Of a stretch of DNA of 59,394 nt, positions 8,471 through 18,505 are shown in pieces. The notes under the pieces were generated by a model. That model saw only the letters and a program-made list of their open reading frames with translations, did no database searches and was not told where the DNA came from. Position 1 is the stretch's first letter. Every line of letters begins with the position of its first letter. Made by a program: the position numbers and the translations under genes. The DNA comes from Pseudomonadota bacterium (GTDB lineage Bacteria; Pseudomonadota; Gammaproteobacteria; Burkholderiales; SG8-39), in the NCBI GenBank assembly GCA_025352885.1, contig JANXRZ010000082.1, forward strand, positions 1 to 59,394, in the 5' to 3' direction.

Positions 8471-9913
8471 TTACTTCGTCAACTCCTGAACCCGATTGCG
8501 GGCAAGAGCCTGGTCGAAGCTGCTGGAGCGTTGCTGTGAAAGGGACAAGGCGCGACGGTAGTACTCGAGGGCCAATTTTGGCTGTCTGACCTGATCCAGA
8601 CTTACTGCAAGGTTGTAAGCAAAGTCCGGATTTTCGGGATCGCCTGAGAAGGCTTTGAAATACGCTTGCTGCGCTTCCGGCCACCGCCGTTGCTGGGCGT
8701 ACTGGTTTCCAAGCGTGAAGTGCAAAACTTGCGCTTCAGGGTCGGTCGCAAGCAGTGTTTTTACCCTCGACTCGGCTTGTGACGTGTCCGTGAACATCCC
8801 ATGAAGCGATAGAAGTCCCGACTGTGCATAGGGGTCGCGCGGGTTCACTTGCAAAACGCTCCTGTAATAGAGCTCGGCCTGGTCCAGGCGATTCGCCCGG
8901 ATCTCAACCGCGGCCATCCCGAGCAGTGCATCACGATTGGTTGGATCTTCTTTCAGCATGTCCTGGTAACCGGAGCGCGCAGCGCCAAGGTCCCCCCGAT
9001 TGTAGGCACTCCAAGCGCTTTCAATCTTCGGGTTGATCGCTGGGCCGGCTCGATTGACGCTCACTTGAGAGGGATCGGGCGCAGCCCTCGCTTGTGGCTC
9101 CACCCTTTGGCGTTGGTTCGTCGGCGTTCCCGAATTTCGCCCTTTCGCTTCAGGCGGTGCGACAGCCTTGGCGCCGGCAGTCGTCGGCCCGACATTTTCG
9201 GTTACACCAGGAGTGGCACCTGATTGCGCAGTCGGCGGAGTGGAGGTTGGCACGCTCGGCTGAACGGGCGCGGCGGTTTGTGCGGGTAATCCCGGGACGA
9301 GTTGGGGCCCCGGCAGCAGTGCTCCAGTTTGGGCAGGAGCTGCGCTGGTCGCAGCCTGCGCGATCGGCTCAAGCTTTTTTTCGTCCGGCGGCGCTTTCGC
9401 ACTCGTGTTTACAAGCGGCGGCGGCGGCCGCAGCTGATACCAAAAATAAACGATGGTTCCCACAGTAAACAGGCCGAGCACGGCCATCGTTATATAGAAG
9501 GGCAATTTCGGGTTGGGCTCTCGAAACTTCGCTTCGAATACTTGCCTTGCCGCGGCTCGTTGCGAAGATTGCGGGTCGTTGACGCCGGAATCGCTGTTCA
9601 CTGGTTCACGCCGTCTTGGAGAGGCTGGTCCGCCTGCTACCGGTTCCCGCTGGCTGGGGTCTGCTTGAGATGGCCGCACCGATGGAGCCGTGGAGAATGC
9701 ATCGGGTACTGGATTGTCGCTGCTTTCGGACCGACTCCCAGGGATGTCTTCCGAATGCATTTCCAGGGGACGAGAAATGTCAGGCAGTTCGTTGCGCGTT
9801 CGCACTTGGAGCACCGTGTCATCGGCACCTGTTCCCTCGGAGAACCGCTCCCGCCTTAGGGCATCGTCCTTGGCCTTCTCGGCTTTCTTTAACGCGTCTA
9901 GCAAGAGACTCAT
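8471..9913 (-). CDS. mshN: MshN-like TPR pilus biogenesis protein
   Basis: 480 residues from ATG 9913, which gives MSLLLDALKKAEK, the usual MshN start; the longer in-frame start would overlap the secretin gene. Residues 1-130 are charged cytoplasmic linker, a single membrane helix lies near 140-162, then comes a long Pro/Ala/Thr-rich periplasmic linker (about 165-300), then four or five TPR repeats (about 310-470). It lies 4 bp after mshL. MshN-type proteins are thought to help secretin assembly or anchor it to the inner membrane; this role is known for the family, not shown here. Confidence 0.8.
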   Translation of the reverse strand: MSLLLDALKKAEKAKDDALRRERFSEGTGADDTVLQVRTRNELPDISRPLEMHSEDIPGSRSESSDNPVPDAFSTAPSVRPSQADPSQREPVAGGPASPRRREPVNSDSGVNDPQSSQRAAARQVFEAKFREPNPKLPFYITMAVLGLFTVGTIVYFWYQLRPPPPLVNTSAKAPPDEKKLEPIAQAATSAAPAQTGALLPGPQLVPGLPAQTAAPVQPSVPTSTPPTAQSGATPGVTENVGPTTAGAKAVAPPEAKGRNSGTPTNQRQRVEPQARAAPDPSQVSVNRAGPAINPKIESAWSAYNRGDLGAARSGYQDMLKEDPTNRDALLGMAAVEIRANRLDQAELYYRSVLQVNPRDPYAQSGLLSLHGMFTDTSQAESRVKTLLATDPEAQVLHFTLGNQYAQQRRWPEAQQAYFKAFSGDPENPDFAYNLAVSLDQVRQPKLALEYYRRALSLSQQRSSSFDQALARNRVQELTK

Positions 9914-9917
9914 GTGA

Positions 9918-11687
9918 TCACTGTGCCGGCTGCTCGCCGTAAGCCTCGGCTTTACCCGGATTGACGCGGTTGAGATAGCCTGCGTCGGGCAATAGGTTTC
10001 GCAGTTGGCGATAATCTCCGTCAATGCTGGCATCCCGGATCACTGTGGGACGCAGAAAAATCACGAGCTCGGTCTTGGCTACTGCATCCTTCCGCTGACG
10101 AAACAAGTCGCCGAATGTCGGGATTCGATTGACGCCGGGTATGCCGTCCTCTGTGTTACTCACCTGATCCTGGATGAGTCCTCCCATCACCGCGACCTGA
10201 CCGCTTTGCACTCTCAGGATGGAATCCATTTCGCGCGTTTGGATAACAGGAACGAGGCTTGCTACGCCAGCCGCGGTCAACGAAGGATTCGGGTCTGCAA
10301 CGTCGCCAATCTTGCGCGAGATAGTCGGCCGCAGGTTAAGGACCACGCTATCGGAATCGCTGATTTGGGGGATGACTGTCATCACGAACCCAACCGGCAC
10401 GGAGTTTAGCGTGGAGGTGAAGGTTGTAAGTGTGGTCGTCTGGTTTACGGTCGTGTCGGCTTTGATCGTAAAGAAGACGAGATTGTCGACGACTTTCAAA
10501 ACGGCGGACTGATTGTTGAGAACGCTGATCTTCGGGCTGGAAAGCACTTTCACGTCCCCGAATGACTCAAGCAGTTTGAGAGCGACCGAGAAATTCTGGT
10601 TGGCCGAGGCATAGCCGACAACAAATGCGTTGGTGTTGATTCCGGCCGGCGTCGCTCCGCTGCTTTGCTGGAATTGGAAGCCGGCTGAGCCAATGCGCAG
10701 CTTGGACCAGTCGATGCCGCGCTGATATTGGTTATTGAGCTGGACCTCCGCGATGGTCGCCTCGATCAGCACCTGGCGCTTCACGTTTGTCATCACCTGA
10801 TCGAGGAATTCCTGGATTTTCTCGTGCTGCCTCGAGGTTGCCCTGATCGAGAGAATGCCGGCTTCCGGGTTCGATATCACGGAGGCGGCTTCCCTGAATT
10901 CCATCATCTGCGAGTTGGCGGTTTGCCCGGTGGTCGATTGACCGGTGCTCGCTACGCTGGGTGGAGCCGCACTTCCTGAGGCCGGCGTCAGTCCACTTTG
11001 CGTTGGAGTGGCAGGCGCAGATACAGGCGCTGGCTGAGCTCCGGGGATGAGCTTGTCGCTTTCACGCAGCAAATCCCTAACGTTTGCAACCAGTGTGTCC
11101 CAAAAACGATTGTTCGAAATGTTATTGACCGTCGATATGGAGTTGTTGCTGATGGTTCCTACGCCTCCCGATCCTCCGGAAGAGGCACTTGTGGCTACCT
11201 GGCTCGATACACCGAGTTGGCTGGTCGAAATACGGCTCATGTTCAGATAGTCGACGTGATAGTTCCTTAAGAAGGGCGTATCGCGCATGACAATCAAGTT
11301 CGTTCCGTCCACTTCGTATCTCATGTCCACTTGCCTGGCGATTCGAGTGAGCAACTGCGGCAAGGTCTGGTCTATTGCGTTCAGCGTCACATTTCCCGTC
11401 ACGCTGGGGTGCACATCAACGTTCAACTTGGCATCGCGAGCCAGTGCAAACAAAAGTTCCTGTACTCGAACATTGCTGACCACGACGCTATATGTCTCGG
11501 GGCGTGCGGAGGGTTTTGGCTTTGGCAGGACGGGCGCCATCCGTACTGGAGGTGGAATATTCGTTTCGGTCCGCTGTGCATCAGAACTCTGCAGATGGGC
11601 GTCGGGAAGCTTTACCGGCGCAAGGCCGCCACAGCCGTTCAAGAAGAAGGCGAGGAGGGCTCCCGTGACGAAGCGTGTGTGCGCCAT
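9918..11687 (-). CDS. mshL: Pilus secretin (MshL)
   Basis: 589 residues from ATG 11687. The signal sequence ends in a lipobox (LNGC), so this is an outer-membrane lipoprotein. An STN/secretin N domain follows (about 65-135), then a Ser/Gly/Ala-rich region and the C-terminal secretin domain with VPV.Q.REMDS and VGGLI-like motifs. It forms the outer-membrane ring through which the pilus passes. ATG 11687 was chosen because it gives a short positively charged n-region; ATG 11720 is possible, and neither start has a good ribosome site. The upstream gap of 93 bp holds an AT-rich TAACATAGTCATAACAT stretch with no recognised signal. Confidence 0.92.
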   Translation of the reverse strand: MAHTRFVTGALLAFFLNGCGGLAPVKLPDAHLQSSDAQRTETNIPPPVRMAPVLPKPKPSARPETYSVVVSNVRVQELLFALARDAKLNVDVHPSVTGNVTLNAIDQTLPQLLTRIARQVDMRYEVDGTNLIVMRDTPFLRNYHVDYLNMSRISTSQLGVSSQVATSASSGGSGGVGTISNNSISTVNNISNNRFWDTLVANVRDLLRESDKLIPGAQPAPVSAPATPTQSGLTPASGSAAPPSVASTGQSTTGQTANSQMMEFREAASVISNPEAGILSIRATSRQHEKIQEFLDQVMTNVKRQVLIEATIAEVQLNNQYQRGIDWSKLRIGSAGFQFQQSSGATPAGINTNAFVVGYASANQNFSVALKLLESFGDVKVLSSPKISVLNNQSAVLKVVDNLVFFTIKADTTVNQTTTLTTFTSTLNSVPVGFVMTVIPQISDSDSVVLNLRPTISRKIGDVADPNPSLTAAGVASLVPVIQTREMDSILRVQSGQVAVMGGLIQDQVSNTEDGIPGVNRIPTFGDLFRQRKDAVAKTELVIFLRPTVIRDASIDGDYRQLRNLLPDAGYLNRVNPGKAEAYGEQPAQ

Positions 11688-11780
11688 GGCGCCAAGGCCT
11701 AAAAGATAATACCTCAGCATAACATAGTCATAACATTAAGTACCGTCGCTAACCGATTGGCTAATGAGCCATTTTCAGGA

Positions 11781-13262
11781 CTATAGCGAGTCGCGCAACT
11801 CGGCAAAACTCCGAAGTTCGGTCCGGAAAGCTTGTTTGTATTTTTGGGGTAGGGCGTCTGCCGCCTTTGCCGCCGCAGTGCGGTCTGGATATCCGCCGAA
11901 CGTAACCCTGATTCGATAGCGCCCGTCGGTCCCTTGAGGCAATACGAGAAGTTCATCCACCGCTACAAGTTCTTTGGCGCGCAAAAGGAACCGCTCCACC
12001 CTTCCCGGATCGCTATTGTCGGTTGCAAACAACTCGATGCTGTAGCTTTCGTCAGGCTCGCGAGCCAGGCGTTCTTTTGTCGCCTCGATTCGTGCTTTAA
12101 GCAACCGATTCGGCCCAGTTTGGTAGGCCGAAATGCGACTTGAGGCTTCCACGCCTAGGCGCGAGATCGTGCCCTTTCCTTCCTGCACTGCCGGGTTCGT
12201 CACTGACTGCTTTTGTCCTGCTTCCGGGGCATCCACAATTTGCTTCAGCTTCACATCGGGACCAGTAGCGCCTGAAATCTTCGATTGCGCAAGGGGTTCA
12301 CCGGAGATCGGCTTTGGCGGCGGAAGCGACTGGCTCATTGCCTGTTTGTCGTCGGGGGGAAGCATCCGCGGGACGCCGAAGCCGATAGCTAGGCCGGCCA
12401 CCAAAGCCCAGGCGGCGTAGACCGAGGGGTTCCGACGTTTTTCCGCGAGCAAGCGACCGAAATCCGAGTCCCTTATTGCGGTCCTTGCCTCGCGCTTCGT
12501 GACGAGATACTTGTTGTCAGTAAACGCAGCCAGAAGCGATTTATCCGCAAGTATGTTCACGCGCCGGGTAAGTCCGCTAGCTGCTTTTGCGATCATCGTT
12601 ACTGCGCTGGCACTGAATAAATCGGGGCCGCGGTACCCGGCAGCCCTGATTCGAAATGACAGGTATTTGCCAACTTCGGCTTCAGACAAGGGCCGCATCT
12701 TGAAGCTGTGAGTTATCCGGTCTTTCAATTGGCGCATCGAAGATTTCGCCAGGACCTCGTCAAGCTCCGGTTGCCCGAATAGGACGATCTGAAGCAATTT
12801 ATGGCGGCTGGACTCGATGTTGGAAAGAAGCCTGACTTGCTCCAGCGTCTCCTCCGGCATGGCATGCGCCTCGTCGATCAAGACGACGACCCTCCCACCT
12901 TCGGCAAATGACTCGATCAAGCGATCTTCAAGTTCACGCAGAGCAATCGTGGGGCGGTCTTCGGACAACTGGACATGAAGATCGTCCGCAACCGCTCGCA
13001 GAATTTCTTCCTTGGCAAGCGAGGGATTCGCCAAATAGACGATTTCGACATGCTCTGGGAGTCTTTCCATAAGTACCCGGCAGAGCATAGTTTTCCCGCT
13101 GCCTACCTCGCCGGACACCTTCACGATCCCTTCATCATGGAGGATCGCGTACAGCAGTGCTTCTAGAGTGGCTCCCCTATCGGCACCTTCAAAAAAGAAA
13201 TCCGCGTGCGGCGTGATGCGGAACGGCGCCTCGTCCATGCCAAAATGTTCTAAGTAAAGCAA
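11781..13262 (-). CDS. mshM: ExeA/MshM-like AAA ATPase fused to a SPOR domain
   Basis: 493 residues from a TTG at 13262, giving LYLEHFG..PFRITPH, the standard start of this family; the first ATG (13238) would cut into it. Walker A GEVGSGKT is near residue 57, Walker B VVLIDEAH near 128, and DRITH in the sensor region. A membrane helix lies at about 281-298, followed by a periplasmic linker and a C-terminal SPOR-type domain (YSIELFAT ... YRIRVTFGGY). V. cholerae MshM stops after the ATPase part; Aeromonas ExeA has a different peptidoglycan-binding domain in this position. Likely role: ATP-driven, wall-anchored placement of the secretin (inference). Confidence 0.85.
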   Translation of the reverse strand: MLYLEHFGMDEAPFRITPHADFFFEGADRGATLEALLYAILHDEGIVKVSGEVGSGKTMLCRVLMERLPEHVEIVYLANPSLAKEEILRAVADDLHVQLSEDRPTIALRELEDRLIESFAEGGRVVVLIDEAHAMPEETLEQVRLLSNIESSRHKLLQIVLFGQPELDEVLAKSSMRQLKDRITHSFKMRPLSEAEVGKYLSFRIRAAGYRGPDLFSASAVTMIAKAASGLTRRVNILADKSLLAAFTDNKYLVTKREARTAIRDSDFGRLLAEKRRNPSVYAAWALVAGLAIGFGVPRMLPPDDKQAMSQSLPPPKPISGEPLAQSKISGATGPDVKLKQIVDAPEAGQKQSVTNPAVQEGKGTISRLGVEASSRISAYQTGPNRLLKARIEATKERLAREPDESYSIELFATDNSDPGRVERFLLRAKELVAVDELLVLPQGTDGRYRIRVTFGGYPDRTAAAKAADALPQKYKQAFRTELRSFAELRDSL

Positions 13263-13289
13263 AGCGGCACCATAGTCAGTGGTTTTGCA

Positions 13290-14732
13290 TCATTTCTCAT
13301 CGGCGTCCATGCGGCTGTACAACGTAGTCCGGTTCACGCCAAGAATTTTGGCAGCTTGGGTTACGTTGCCTTTCGCGATGCGCAATGCAGCTTCTATGTA
13401 CCCTCTTTCCCAGGCGGTCAACATGTCATCGAGATTGAACTGTTTTGCGCGCTCGAGGTGGAGAGTCGCCTGTTCAACCACGCTTTGCCCTTCGAGCGCC
13501 AAACCGTATTGCACTGTGGGAGTGTCGGCATCCTGCCCAAGATCAAGCTCCATCTCCAATTCCGCAACCGAGAGGCGCTGACCGGCGTGCTTGGTCGTAA
13601 GCCGGATCACGATATTGCGCAGTTCACGCACATTGCCCGGGAAGGGGTAGTCAAGCCAACGAGCGCGCGCCCCCGCATCGAGTTCAAACGGTTGCACTTG
13701 CGATTGCTGGGCGTAAAAAAGGCGAAAATGGTCGAGGAGCAGGTGTCTGTCCGTGTCCATTTCCCGCAAGGCCGGCACGCGCAAAGTGAAGACTGATAGC
13801 CGGTGATACAGATCGGCACGGAAAGCTCCTTTGCGAATTTCCTGCCGCAGGTCTCGATTGGTCGCCGTGATGATCCGGGCGCGCGAATGACGCAGGTGCG
13901 TCTCGCCTACCCGCTGGAATTCGCCGTTTTCGAGTACCCGAAGAAGTTTGGCCTGGAGTTCGAGGGGCAGTTCGCCGATCTCGTCGAGAAATAAGGTGCC
14001 GTCCTGGGCGTCCTCGAAATAGCCCGACTTGTTTGTCGCCGCTCCAGTAAAGGCACCTTTTACGTAGCCAAACAGCGACGGTTCTACCAAGGTAGGGGCA
14101 ATCGCGGCGCAATTCAGGGCGAAATAGGGTCGCGTCTGGCGGCAGGAGGGGTGATGCAGGCTCCGCGCCACCAGTTCTTTTCCGCTTCCGGACTCGCCTT
14201 CGATCAGCACCGGAAAAGGCGAATCGGCGTATTGCGAAATCTGGCTTTTGAGATGTTGTATCGCGTGACTTTTGCCGACGAGCCCCTCCGCCGCTATGCC
14301 TTCCCCCTGCACTTCCGCTGCCTGGATGGCCAAAGCTTTTTGCAAAGCCCTTTGAAGCGCGGGGGGATCGCATGGTTTAGCGATGAATTCCGTAGCTCCG
14401 AGCGCCCTTGCATGCCTCGCGTGAACGGCATCGTTCTGCCCTGAAAGCACAAAAATCTTCATACGGGGAGAGTGCGCCAGCAGATCTGCAATCAGGGCGA
14501 ACCCTTCATCGGGAGCATGGGGCCGCGGGGGTAGGCCAAGATCCACAAGGGCAAGTTGAGGCGCGAAAGGCAGCTGGCGCACGAGTTGAACCGCATGGTG
14601 ACGGGAATCGCATGCGTGTACTTGGAAATCAGGGGCGAGTGCAAAAGTAAGCGTGTCCGTGATCAGATGATCGTCATCGACGATCAAGAGCACTGGCTTG
14701 CCGTTAGGCGATGGTTGATGAGTCTGTGACAT
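13290..14732 (-). CDS. Sigma-54-dependent NtrC-family response regulator
   Basis: 480 residues from ATG 14732 ([11 protein letters not shown]). A receiver domain (about 15-135) has the acidic pair DDD, the phospho-acceptor in LVDLGLP and Lys in IAKP. An AAA+ domain has Walker A GESGSGKE and an intact GAFTGA loop, which contacts sigma-54. A Fis-type helix-turn-helix ([18 protein letters not shown]) ends the protein. The extended LGLPP receiver resembles the PEP-CTERM-box regulators (PrsR), but no exosortase gene is in view, so I give no symbol. Longer in-frame starts overlap the ABC gene much further. It sits 27 bp before mshM and may activate the pilus operon. Confidence 0.9.
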   Translation of the reverse strand: MSQTHQPSPNGKPVLLIVDDDHLITDTLTFALAPDFQVHACDSRHHAVQLVRQLPFAPQLALVDLGLPPRPHAPDEGFALIADLLAHSPRMKIFVLSGQNDAVHARHARALGATEFIAKPCDPPALQRALQKALAIQAAEVQGEGIAAEGLVGKSHAIQHLKSQISQYADSPFPVLIEGESGSGKELVARSLHHPSCRQTRPYFALNCAAIAPTLVEPSLFGYVKGAFTGAATNKSGYFEDAQDGTLFLDEIGELPLELQAKLLRVLENGEFQRVGETHLRHSRARIITATNRDLRQEIRKGAFRADLYHRLSVFTLRVPALREMDTDRHLLLDHFRLFYAQQSQVQPFELDAGARARWLDYPFPGNVRELRNIVIRLTTKHAGQRLSVAELEMELDLGQDADTPTVQYGLALEGQSVVEQATLHLERAKQFNLDDMLTAWERGYIEAALRIAKGNVTQAAKILGVNRTTLYSRMDADEK

Positions 14733-15459
14733 CGATGCAGCGCATGAAGGCTCGTTCCAAGGTCTGTTCTTTATACCGGTAACAGAATTCCCCGGGGGGG
14801 CCATTAAAGCGAATAGTGCCCCGATCAAGTATGGCGATTGATGAGCACAACTCCTCCATGTCCGAAAGTACGTGCGAGGTGAATAAAAGTGTACGTCCCT
14901 CTCGAGTCAACCTCGCGAGGACCGACTTAACTGCCACCCGGCTAGCCGGATCGAGCCCGCTCATCGGCTCGTCCAACAGGTAAAACTCGCGTTGGGAGAG
15001 AAAGCACCCTGCGAGTCCAAGTTTCTGCGTCATGCCTTTTGAAAGCTGTCCCACGGGGAGCGCAAGTGATGATCGGTCTAGACGCAGATCATCGAACATC
15101 GTTTCAATTTGGGCGGGCGTGGCCCGGGCTCCGGAAAGGGCAGAGGCCATTTCAACGAATTCGCGGCATGTAAGGTAATAGGGCGGTATGAATTGCTCGG
15201 GAACAAACGCAAGTCGCTCACGCGCCGCAGTCAATGTGTGCGACACACCATGGATCCTGATGCTTCCGCTGTCCACGGAGCAGAAGTCGAGCAAGCACTT
15301 TATAAGCGTCGTTTTACCGGCGCCGTTCAATCCTACGAGCCCGATTGCGGCACCGGTCGGGACTTCAAGATTGATTCCAGCGAGAACTGTCGTGGCACCG
15401 TAAGACTTTTTTACTCCCGACGCTTCTAAAGCCATCTTGGATTGGGTATTTGATGGCAT
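14704..15459 (-). CDS. ABC transporter ATP-binding protein, no permease nearby
   Basis: 251 residues with Walker A GLNGAGKTT near 43, an LSKGMTQK signature near 140, Walker B FYLLDEP near 160 and the H-loop TSHV. This is the CcmA/NatA-type ATPase used with a separate exporter permease. No permease follows; the next gene is the response regulator, overlapped by 29 bp, so the two are co-transcribed. ATG 15459 was taken as start; ATG 15435 is an alternative and trims eight residues. It diverges from mlaF. Substrate unknown. The C-terminus ends soon after the ATPase core, without the long tail seen in some drug or antibiotic exporters. Confidence 0.85.
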   Translation of the reverse strand: MPSNTQSKMALEASGVKKSYGATTVLAGINLEVPTGAAIGLVGLNGAGKTTLIKCLLDFCSVDSGSIRIHGVSHTLTAARERLAFVPEQFIPPYYLTCREFVEMASALSGARATPAQIETMFDDLRLDRSSLALPVGQLSKGMTQKLGLAGCFLSQREFYLLDEPMSGLDPASRVAVKSVLARLTREGRTLLFTSHVLSDMEELCSSIAILDRGTIRFNGPPGEFCYRYKEQTLERAFMRCIDVTDSSTIA

Positions 15460-15580
15460 GCCCTCTAATATATGGGAAACCGTTCCCTTGCGCAGCGCCT
15501 TGCAACGTCCCTCATGAGGAAGGCGCTTTTCCCGCGGTCTAGTAAAATCAGCGGTTTTGCATTGTGCGGATGGTCAATTG

Positions 15581-16387
15581 GTGGAAGCCGACATAGTCCA
15601 GATCGAATCGCTGACGTTTGCTTACGATGCGCGCCCTATCCTCAGGGGCATCGATCTTAAGATCCGTCGCGGCCAGGTCGTAGCTATCATGGGGGGGTCA
15701 GGGTGCGGCAAAACCACATTGTTGCGAATCATTGGAGGCGCGCTTTCGCCAACCACCGGCTCGGTGAAGGTGCTGGGCAAGAGTATGGGTGGGTTGACGC
15801 GAGCCGAACTGTATTCGCAGCGTCGTCGGATGGGTATGCTGTTCCAGTTCGGCGCCCTATTTACTGATATGTCGGTTTTCGACAACGTAGCTTTCCAAAT
15901 GCGAGAGCACACAAACCTCCCGGAGGAACTCGTCCGCGACCTCGTGCTAATGAAACTGGACTCGGTTGGTCTGAGGGGAGCGGCGCGCCTGATGCCGTCC
16001 GAACTTTCAGGAGGCATGGCGAGGCGAGTTGCGTTGGCACGGGCAGTGGCGCTTGACCCAACTCTTATCATGTACGACGAGCCGTTCGCCGGTTTGGACC
16101 CAATTTCGTTGGGCGTTATCGCCCGCTTGATCAGGCAATTGAATGATTCGCTTGGGGCGACTTCGATAATCGTCACACACGATGTGCAGGAGTCCTTGCA
16201 TATCGTCGATTATGTTTATTTCGTTTCGGAAGGCCGGGTGGTCGCTGAGGGCACGCCCAGCGAGGTCCGCCACTCCGAAGAGCCGTTTGTTCGCCAGTTT
16301 GTCAATGGCGAAGCCGATGGTCCGGTGGCCTTCCACTATTCTGCGCCTGACTATCGAAGCCACCTAGATGGGGCGCTTAACGCGTGA
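15581..16387 (+). CDS. mlaF: Mla phospholipid transport ATPase MlaF
   Basis: 268 residues from GTG 15581. Walker A GGSGCGKT is near 38-45, the signature LSGGMARR near 145, Walker [10 protein letters not shown], and the H-loop THD. It powers the inner-membrane MlaFEDB complex that moves phospholipids between inner and outer membranes via MlaC. GTG 15581 gives the usual short N-terminus; an upstream TTG at 15557 would add eight residues. The TGA overlaps the mlaE ATG. It is the first gene of a tight run mlaF-E-D-A-C-B. Confidence 0.93.
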   Translation: MEADIVQIESLTFAYDARPILRGIDLKIRRGQVVAIMGGSGCGKTTLLRIIGGALSPTTGSVKVLGKSMGGLTRAELYSQRRRMGMLFQFGALFTDMSVFDNVAFQMREHTNLPEELVRDLVLMKLDSVGLRGAARLMPSELSGGMARRVALARAVALDPTLIMYDEPFAGLDPISLGVIARLIRQLNDSLGATSIIVTHDVQESLHIVDYVYFVSEGRVVAEGTPSEVRHSEEPFVRQFVNGEADGPVAFHYSAPDYRSHLDGALNA

Positions 16388-17187
16388 TGGGAAACGTTAC
16401 TCAACTCTTGCGAGGGCTCGGTCGCGGCGTGACGGACAAGATCTGGAGGCTTGGTTTTGCCGCGCGATTCTTCGTGTACCTGCTCGCACATTCCGGGACT
16501 TCATTTCGCCGGTTCGGTCTCGTGGTCAGGGAAGTTTATTTCACCGGGGTGCTCTCTCTAATCATCATCCTGGTTTCCGGATTGTTTGTCGGGATGGTAT
16601 TGGGCCTGCAGGGTTACGACACTTTGCAGCGCTATGGTTCGTCGGAAGCACTTGGAGTGCTGGTGGCCCTTTCGCTTGTTCGCGAGCTTGGTCCAGTCGT
16701 GGCCGGGCTGCTCTTTGCGAGCAGAGCAGGAAGCGCGATTACAGCCGAAATCGGCCTGATGAAAGCAACGGAACAGATCTCTGCAATGGAAATGATGGCA
16801 GTAGACCCAATTGCCCGGGTAGTTGCCCCTAGGTTTTGGGCCGGCGTGATCTCGATGCCGCTATTGGCAGCGTTATTTTCCGCGGCCGGCATATTTGGCG
16901 GCTATCTGGTCGGGGTGCGTCTGATTGGAGTTGACGAAGGCGCATTTTGGTCCCAGATGCAAGCAGCCGTAGACGTGCGTCAGGACATACTGAATGGGGT
17001 GATAAAAAGCCTTGTTTTTGGGGTCGCCGTGACGTGGATAGCTGTATTCGAAGGCTACGATGCGCCGCCTACGGCGGAAGGCGTGTCAAGAGCTACAACC
17101 CGGACGGTGGTGACTTCTTCGCTGGCAATCCTGGCCTTGGATTTTGTGCTTACCGCGCTTATGTTCACTGGAGGCAACGGAAAATGA
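16387..17187 (+). CDS. mlaE: Mla phospholipid transport permease MlaE
   Basis: 266 residues, a polytopic permease of the MlaE (DUF140) family. An amphipathic N-terminal helix is followed by about five membrane helices. The conserved block [23 protein letters not shown] is split here across about residues 100-122 and marks the family. It forms the membrane core of MlaFEDB. The ATG overlaps the mlaF stop (ATGA type) and the stop overlaps the mlaD ATG. Confidence 0.94.
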   Translation: MGNVTQLLRGLGRGVTDKIWRLGFAARFFVYLLAHSGTSFRRFGLVVREVYFTGVLSLIIILVSGLFVGMVLGLQGYDTLQRYGSSEALGVLVALSLVRELGPVVAGLLFASRAGSAITAEIGLMKATEQISAMEMMAVDPIARVVAPRFWAGVISMPLLAALFSAAGIFGGYLVGVRLIGVDEGAFWSQMQAAVDVRQDILNGVIKSLVFGVAVTWIAVFEGYDAPPTAEGVSRATTRTVVTSSLAILALDFVLTALMFTGGNGK

Positions 17188-17666
17188 ACCGTTCCACGCT
17201 TGATCTTTGGGTCGGCCTGTTCGTCGCACTTGGGCTTGCCGCCTTGCTTTTTTTGGCGCTAAAAGTGGGAAACCTCGCCTCCATATCTACTTCCGAGGTG
17301 TATCAGGTGCAGGCGAAGTTTGCTAACATTGGAGGGTTGAAGGTCCGGGCGCCCGTAAAGAGCGCCGGCGTCGTGGTGGGTCGGGTGGTTGAAGTCCAAT
17401 TTGACAATGAGACGTACGAGGCGGTCGTCAGCATGAACGTAGATGGACGATTCAAGTTTCCTCGCGATACGTCCGCAAAGATCTTGACCTCAGGATTGCT
17501 CGGGGAGCAATACGTCGGCTTGGAAGCCGGCGGTGATTCGGCGATGCTAAAGAGCGGCGACAAGGTAAAGCTTACCCAATCGGCAGTGGTGCTGGAAAAC
17601 CTGATCAGCCAATTCATGTTCAGCAAAGCGCAAGAAAGCCCGAAAGACGGCAAGGAAACCAAGTGA
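17184..17666 (+). CDS. mlaD: MlaD, MCE-domain lipid transport subunit
   Basis: 160 residues. One N-terminal membrane helix (about 7-26) anchors a single MCE domain (about 38-118) with the motif [18 protein letters not shown] and the [11 protein letters not shown] segment. It forms a periplasmic hexameric ring that passes lipids between MlaE and MlaC. ATG 17184 overlaps the mlaE stop by 4 bp; in-frame starts further upstream lie inside mlaE and would add a non-family extension. Confidence 0.94.
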   Translation: MNRSTLDLWVGLFVALGLAALLFLALKVGNLASISTSEVYQVQAKFANIGGLKVRAPVKSAGVVVGRVVEVQFDNETYEAVVSMNVDGRFKFPRDTSAKILTSGLLGEQYVGLEAGGDSAMLKSGDKVKLTQSAVVLENLISQFMFSKAQESPKDGKETK

Positions 17667-18505
17667 TGCGTTCAAGACTGACAATCCCGCAGAAAGGCAG
17701 GCTCTTGCTTGCCTTGAGTTCGTTCGTCATGGCGACGGGGTGTGCGACCACGGGCGGTGATTCACGAGACCCGTTCGAAGGCTTCAACAGGTCGATGTAC
17801 GGATTCAACCAGACGGTCGACCAGGCGGTCTTGAAGCCGGTCGCACAAGCTTACAAAGACGGGCTGCCAGAAATTGTCCAGACAGGGGTCCGCAATTTCT
17901 TTTCGAATCTTGCCGACGTATTCATTTCCGTCAACAACTTGCTTCAGGGCAAGGTAATCGAGGCGGCTAATGACGGGATGCGATTCGCAATCAACACGAC
18001 AATCGGTGGCTTCGGAGTGCTCGATTGGGCATCGGAAATGGGACTAGAAAAGCACAACGAGGATTTTGGCCAGACTTTCGGCAGGTGGGGGGTCGGCGAT
18101 GGTCCTTACATCGTTTGGCCATTGATCGGCTCCAGCACCGCTCGCGATTCAGTCGGCGAAGTCCTCGACATTCATTTCGACCCTGTAAGCAATCACAAGC
18201 CAATCGCGGCTCGAAACGTGATGTACGGCACTCGTGTCGTGGGTAAACGGGCCGATCTGCTCGATGCCAGCCGGATTCTCGAAGAGGCGGCGCTGGACAA
18301 ATATGTCTTCGAGCGGGATGCGTACCTGCAACGGCGGCGCAATTTGATTTATGACGGTAACCCGCCGCGCGATTCGGCGCGCTTGCAGCCCGCGCCAAGG
18401 GCAGACGTTGCGGCTGAAGGTGGCGAACAAGCCCCTGCAAGGCAGGGCGCTGTTGTTTCGTTAGCGGCCAAAGAAGGAGAGCAGCAGCGTGTCGAAAGCC
18501 AGTAG
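17666..18505 (+). CDS. mlaA: MlaA (VacJ) outer-membrane lipoprotein
   Basis: 279 residues. A lipobox (ATGC) ends the signal peptide near residue 25, followed by RDPFEGFNRSMYGFN, the MlaA/VacJ hallmark, and the donut-shaped MlaA domain to about 215. The tail is Arg/Ala/Pro-rich and variable. MlaA removes mis-localised phospholipid from the outer leaflet of the outer membrane and hands it to MlaC. It lies between mlaD and mlaC, as in other betaproteobacteria, whereas in E. coli it is elsewhere. The ATG overlaps the mlaD stop by 1 bp. Confidence 0.94.
   Translation: MRSRLTIPQKGRLLLALSSFVMATGCATTGGDSRDPFEGFNRSMYGFNQTVDQAVLKPVAQAYKDGLPEIVQTGVRNFFSNLADVFISVNNLLQGKVIEAANDGMRFAINTTIGGFGVLDWASEMGLEKHNEDFGQTFGRWGVGDGPYIVWPLIGSSTARDSVGEVLDIHFDPVSNHKPIAARNVMYGTRVVGKRADLLDASRILEEAALDKYVFERDAYLQRRRNLIYDGNPPRDSARLQPAPRADVAAEGGEQAPARQGAVVSLAAKEGEQQRVESQ

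Noticed and set aside
13239-13275. Possible sigma-54 -24/-12 promoter before the MshM-like gene
   Set aside because: A TGG...TGC pair exists on the minus strand, but the GG-to-GC spacing is 9 instead of 10 and it overlaps the start codon.
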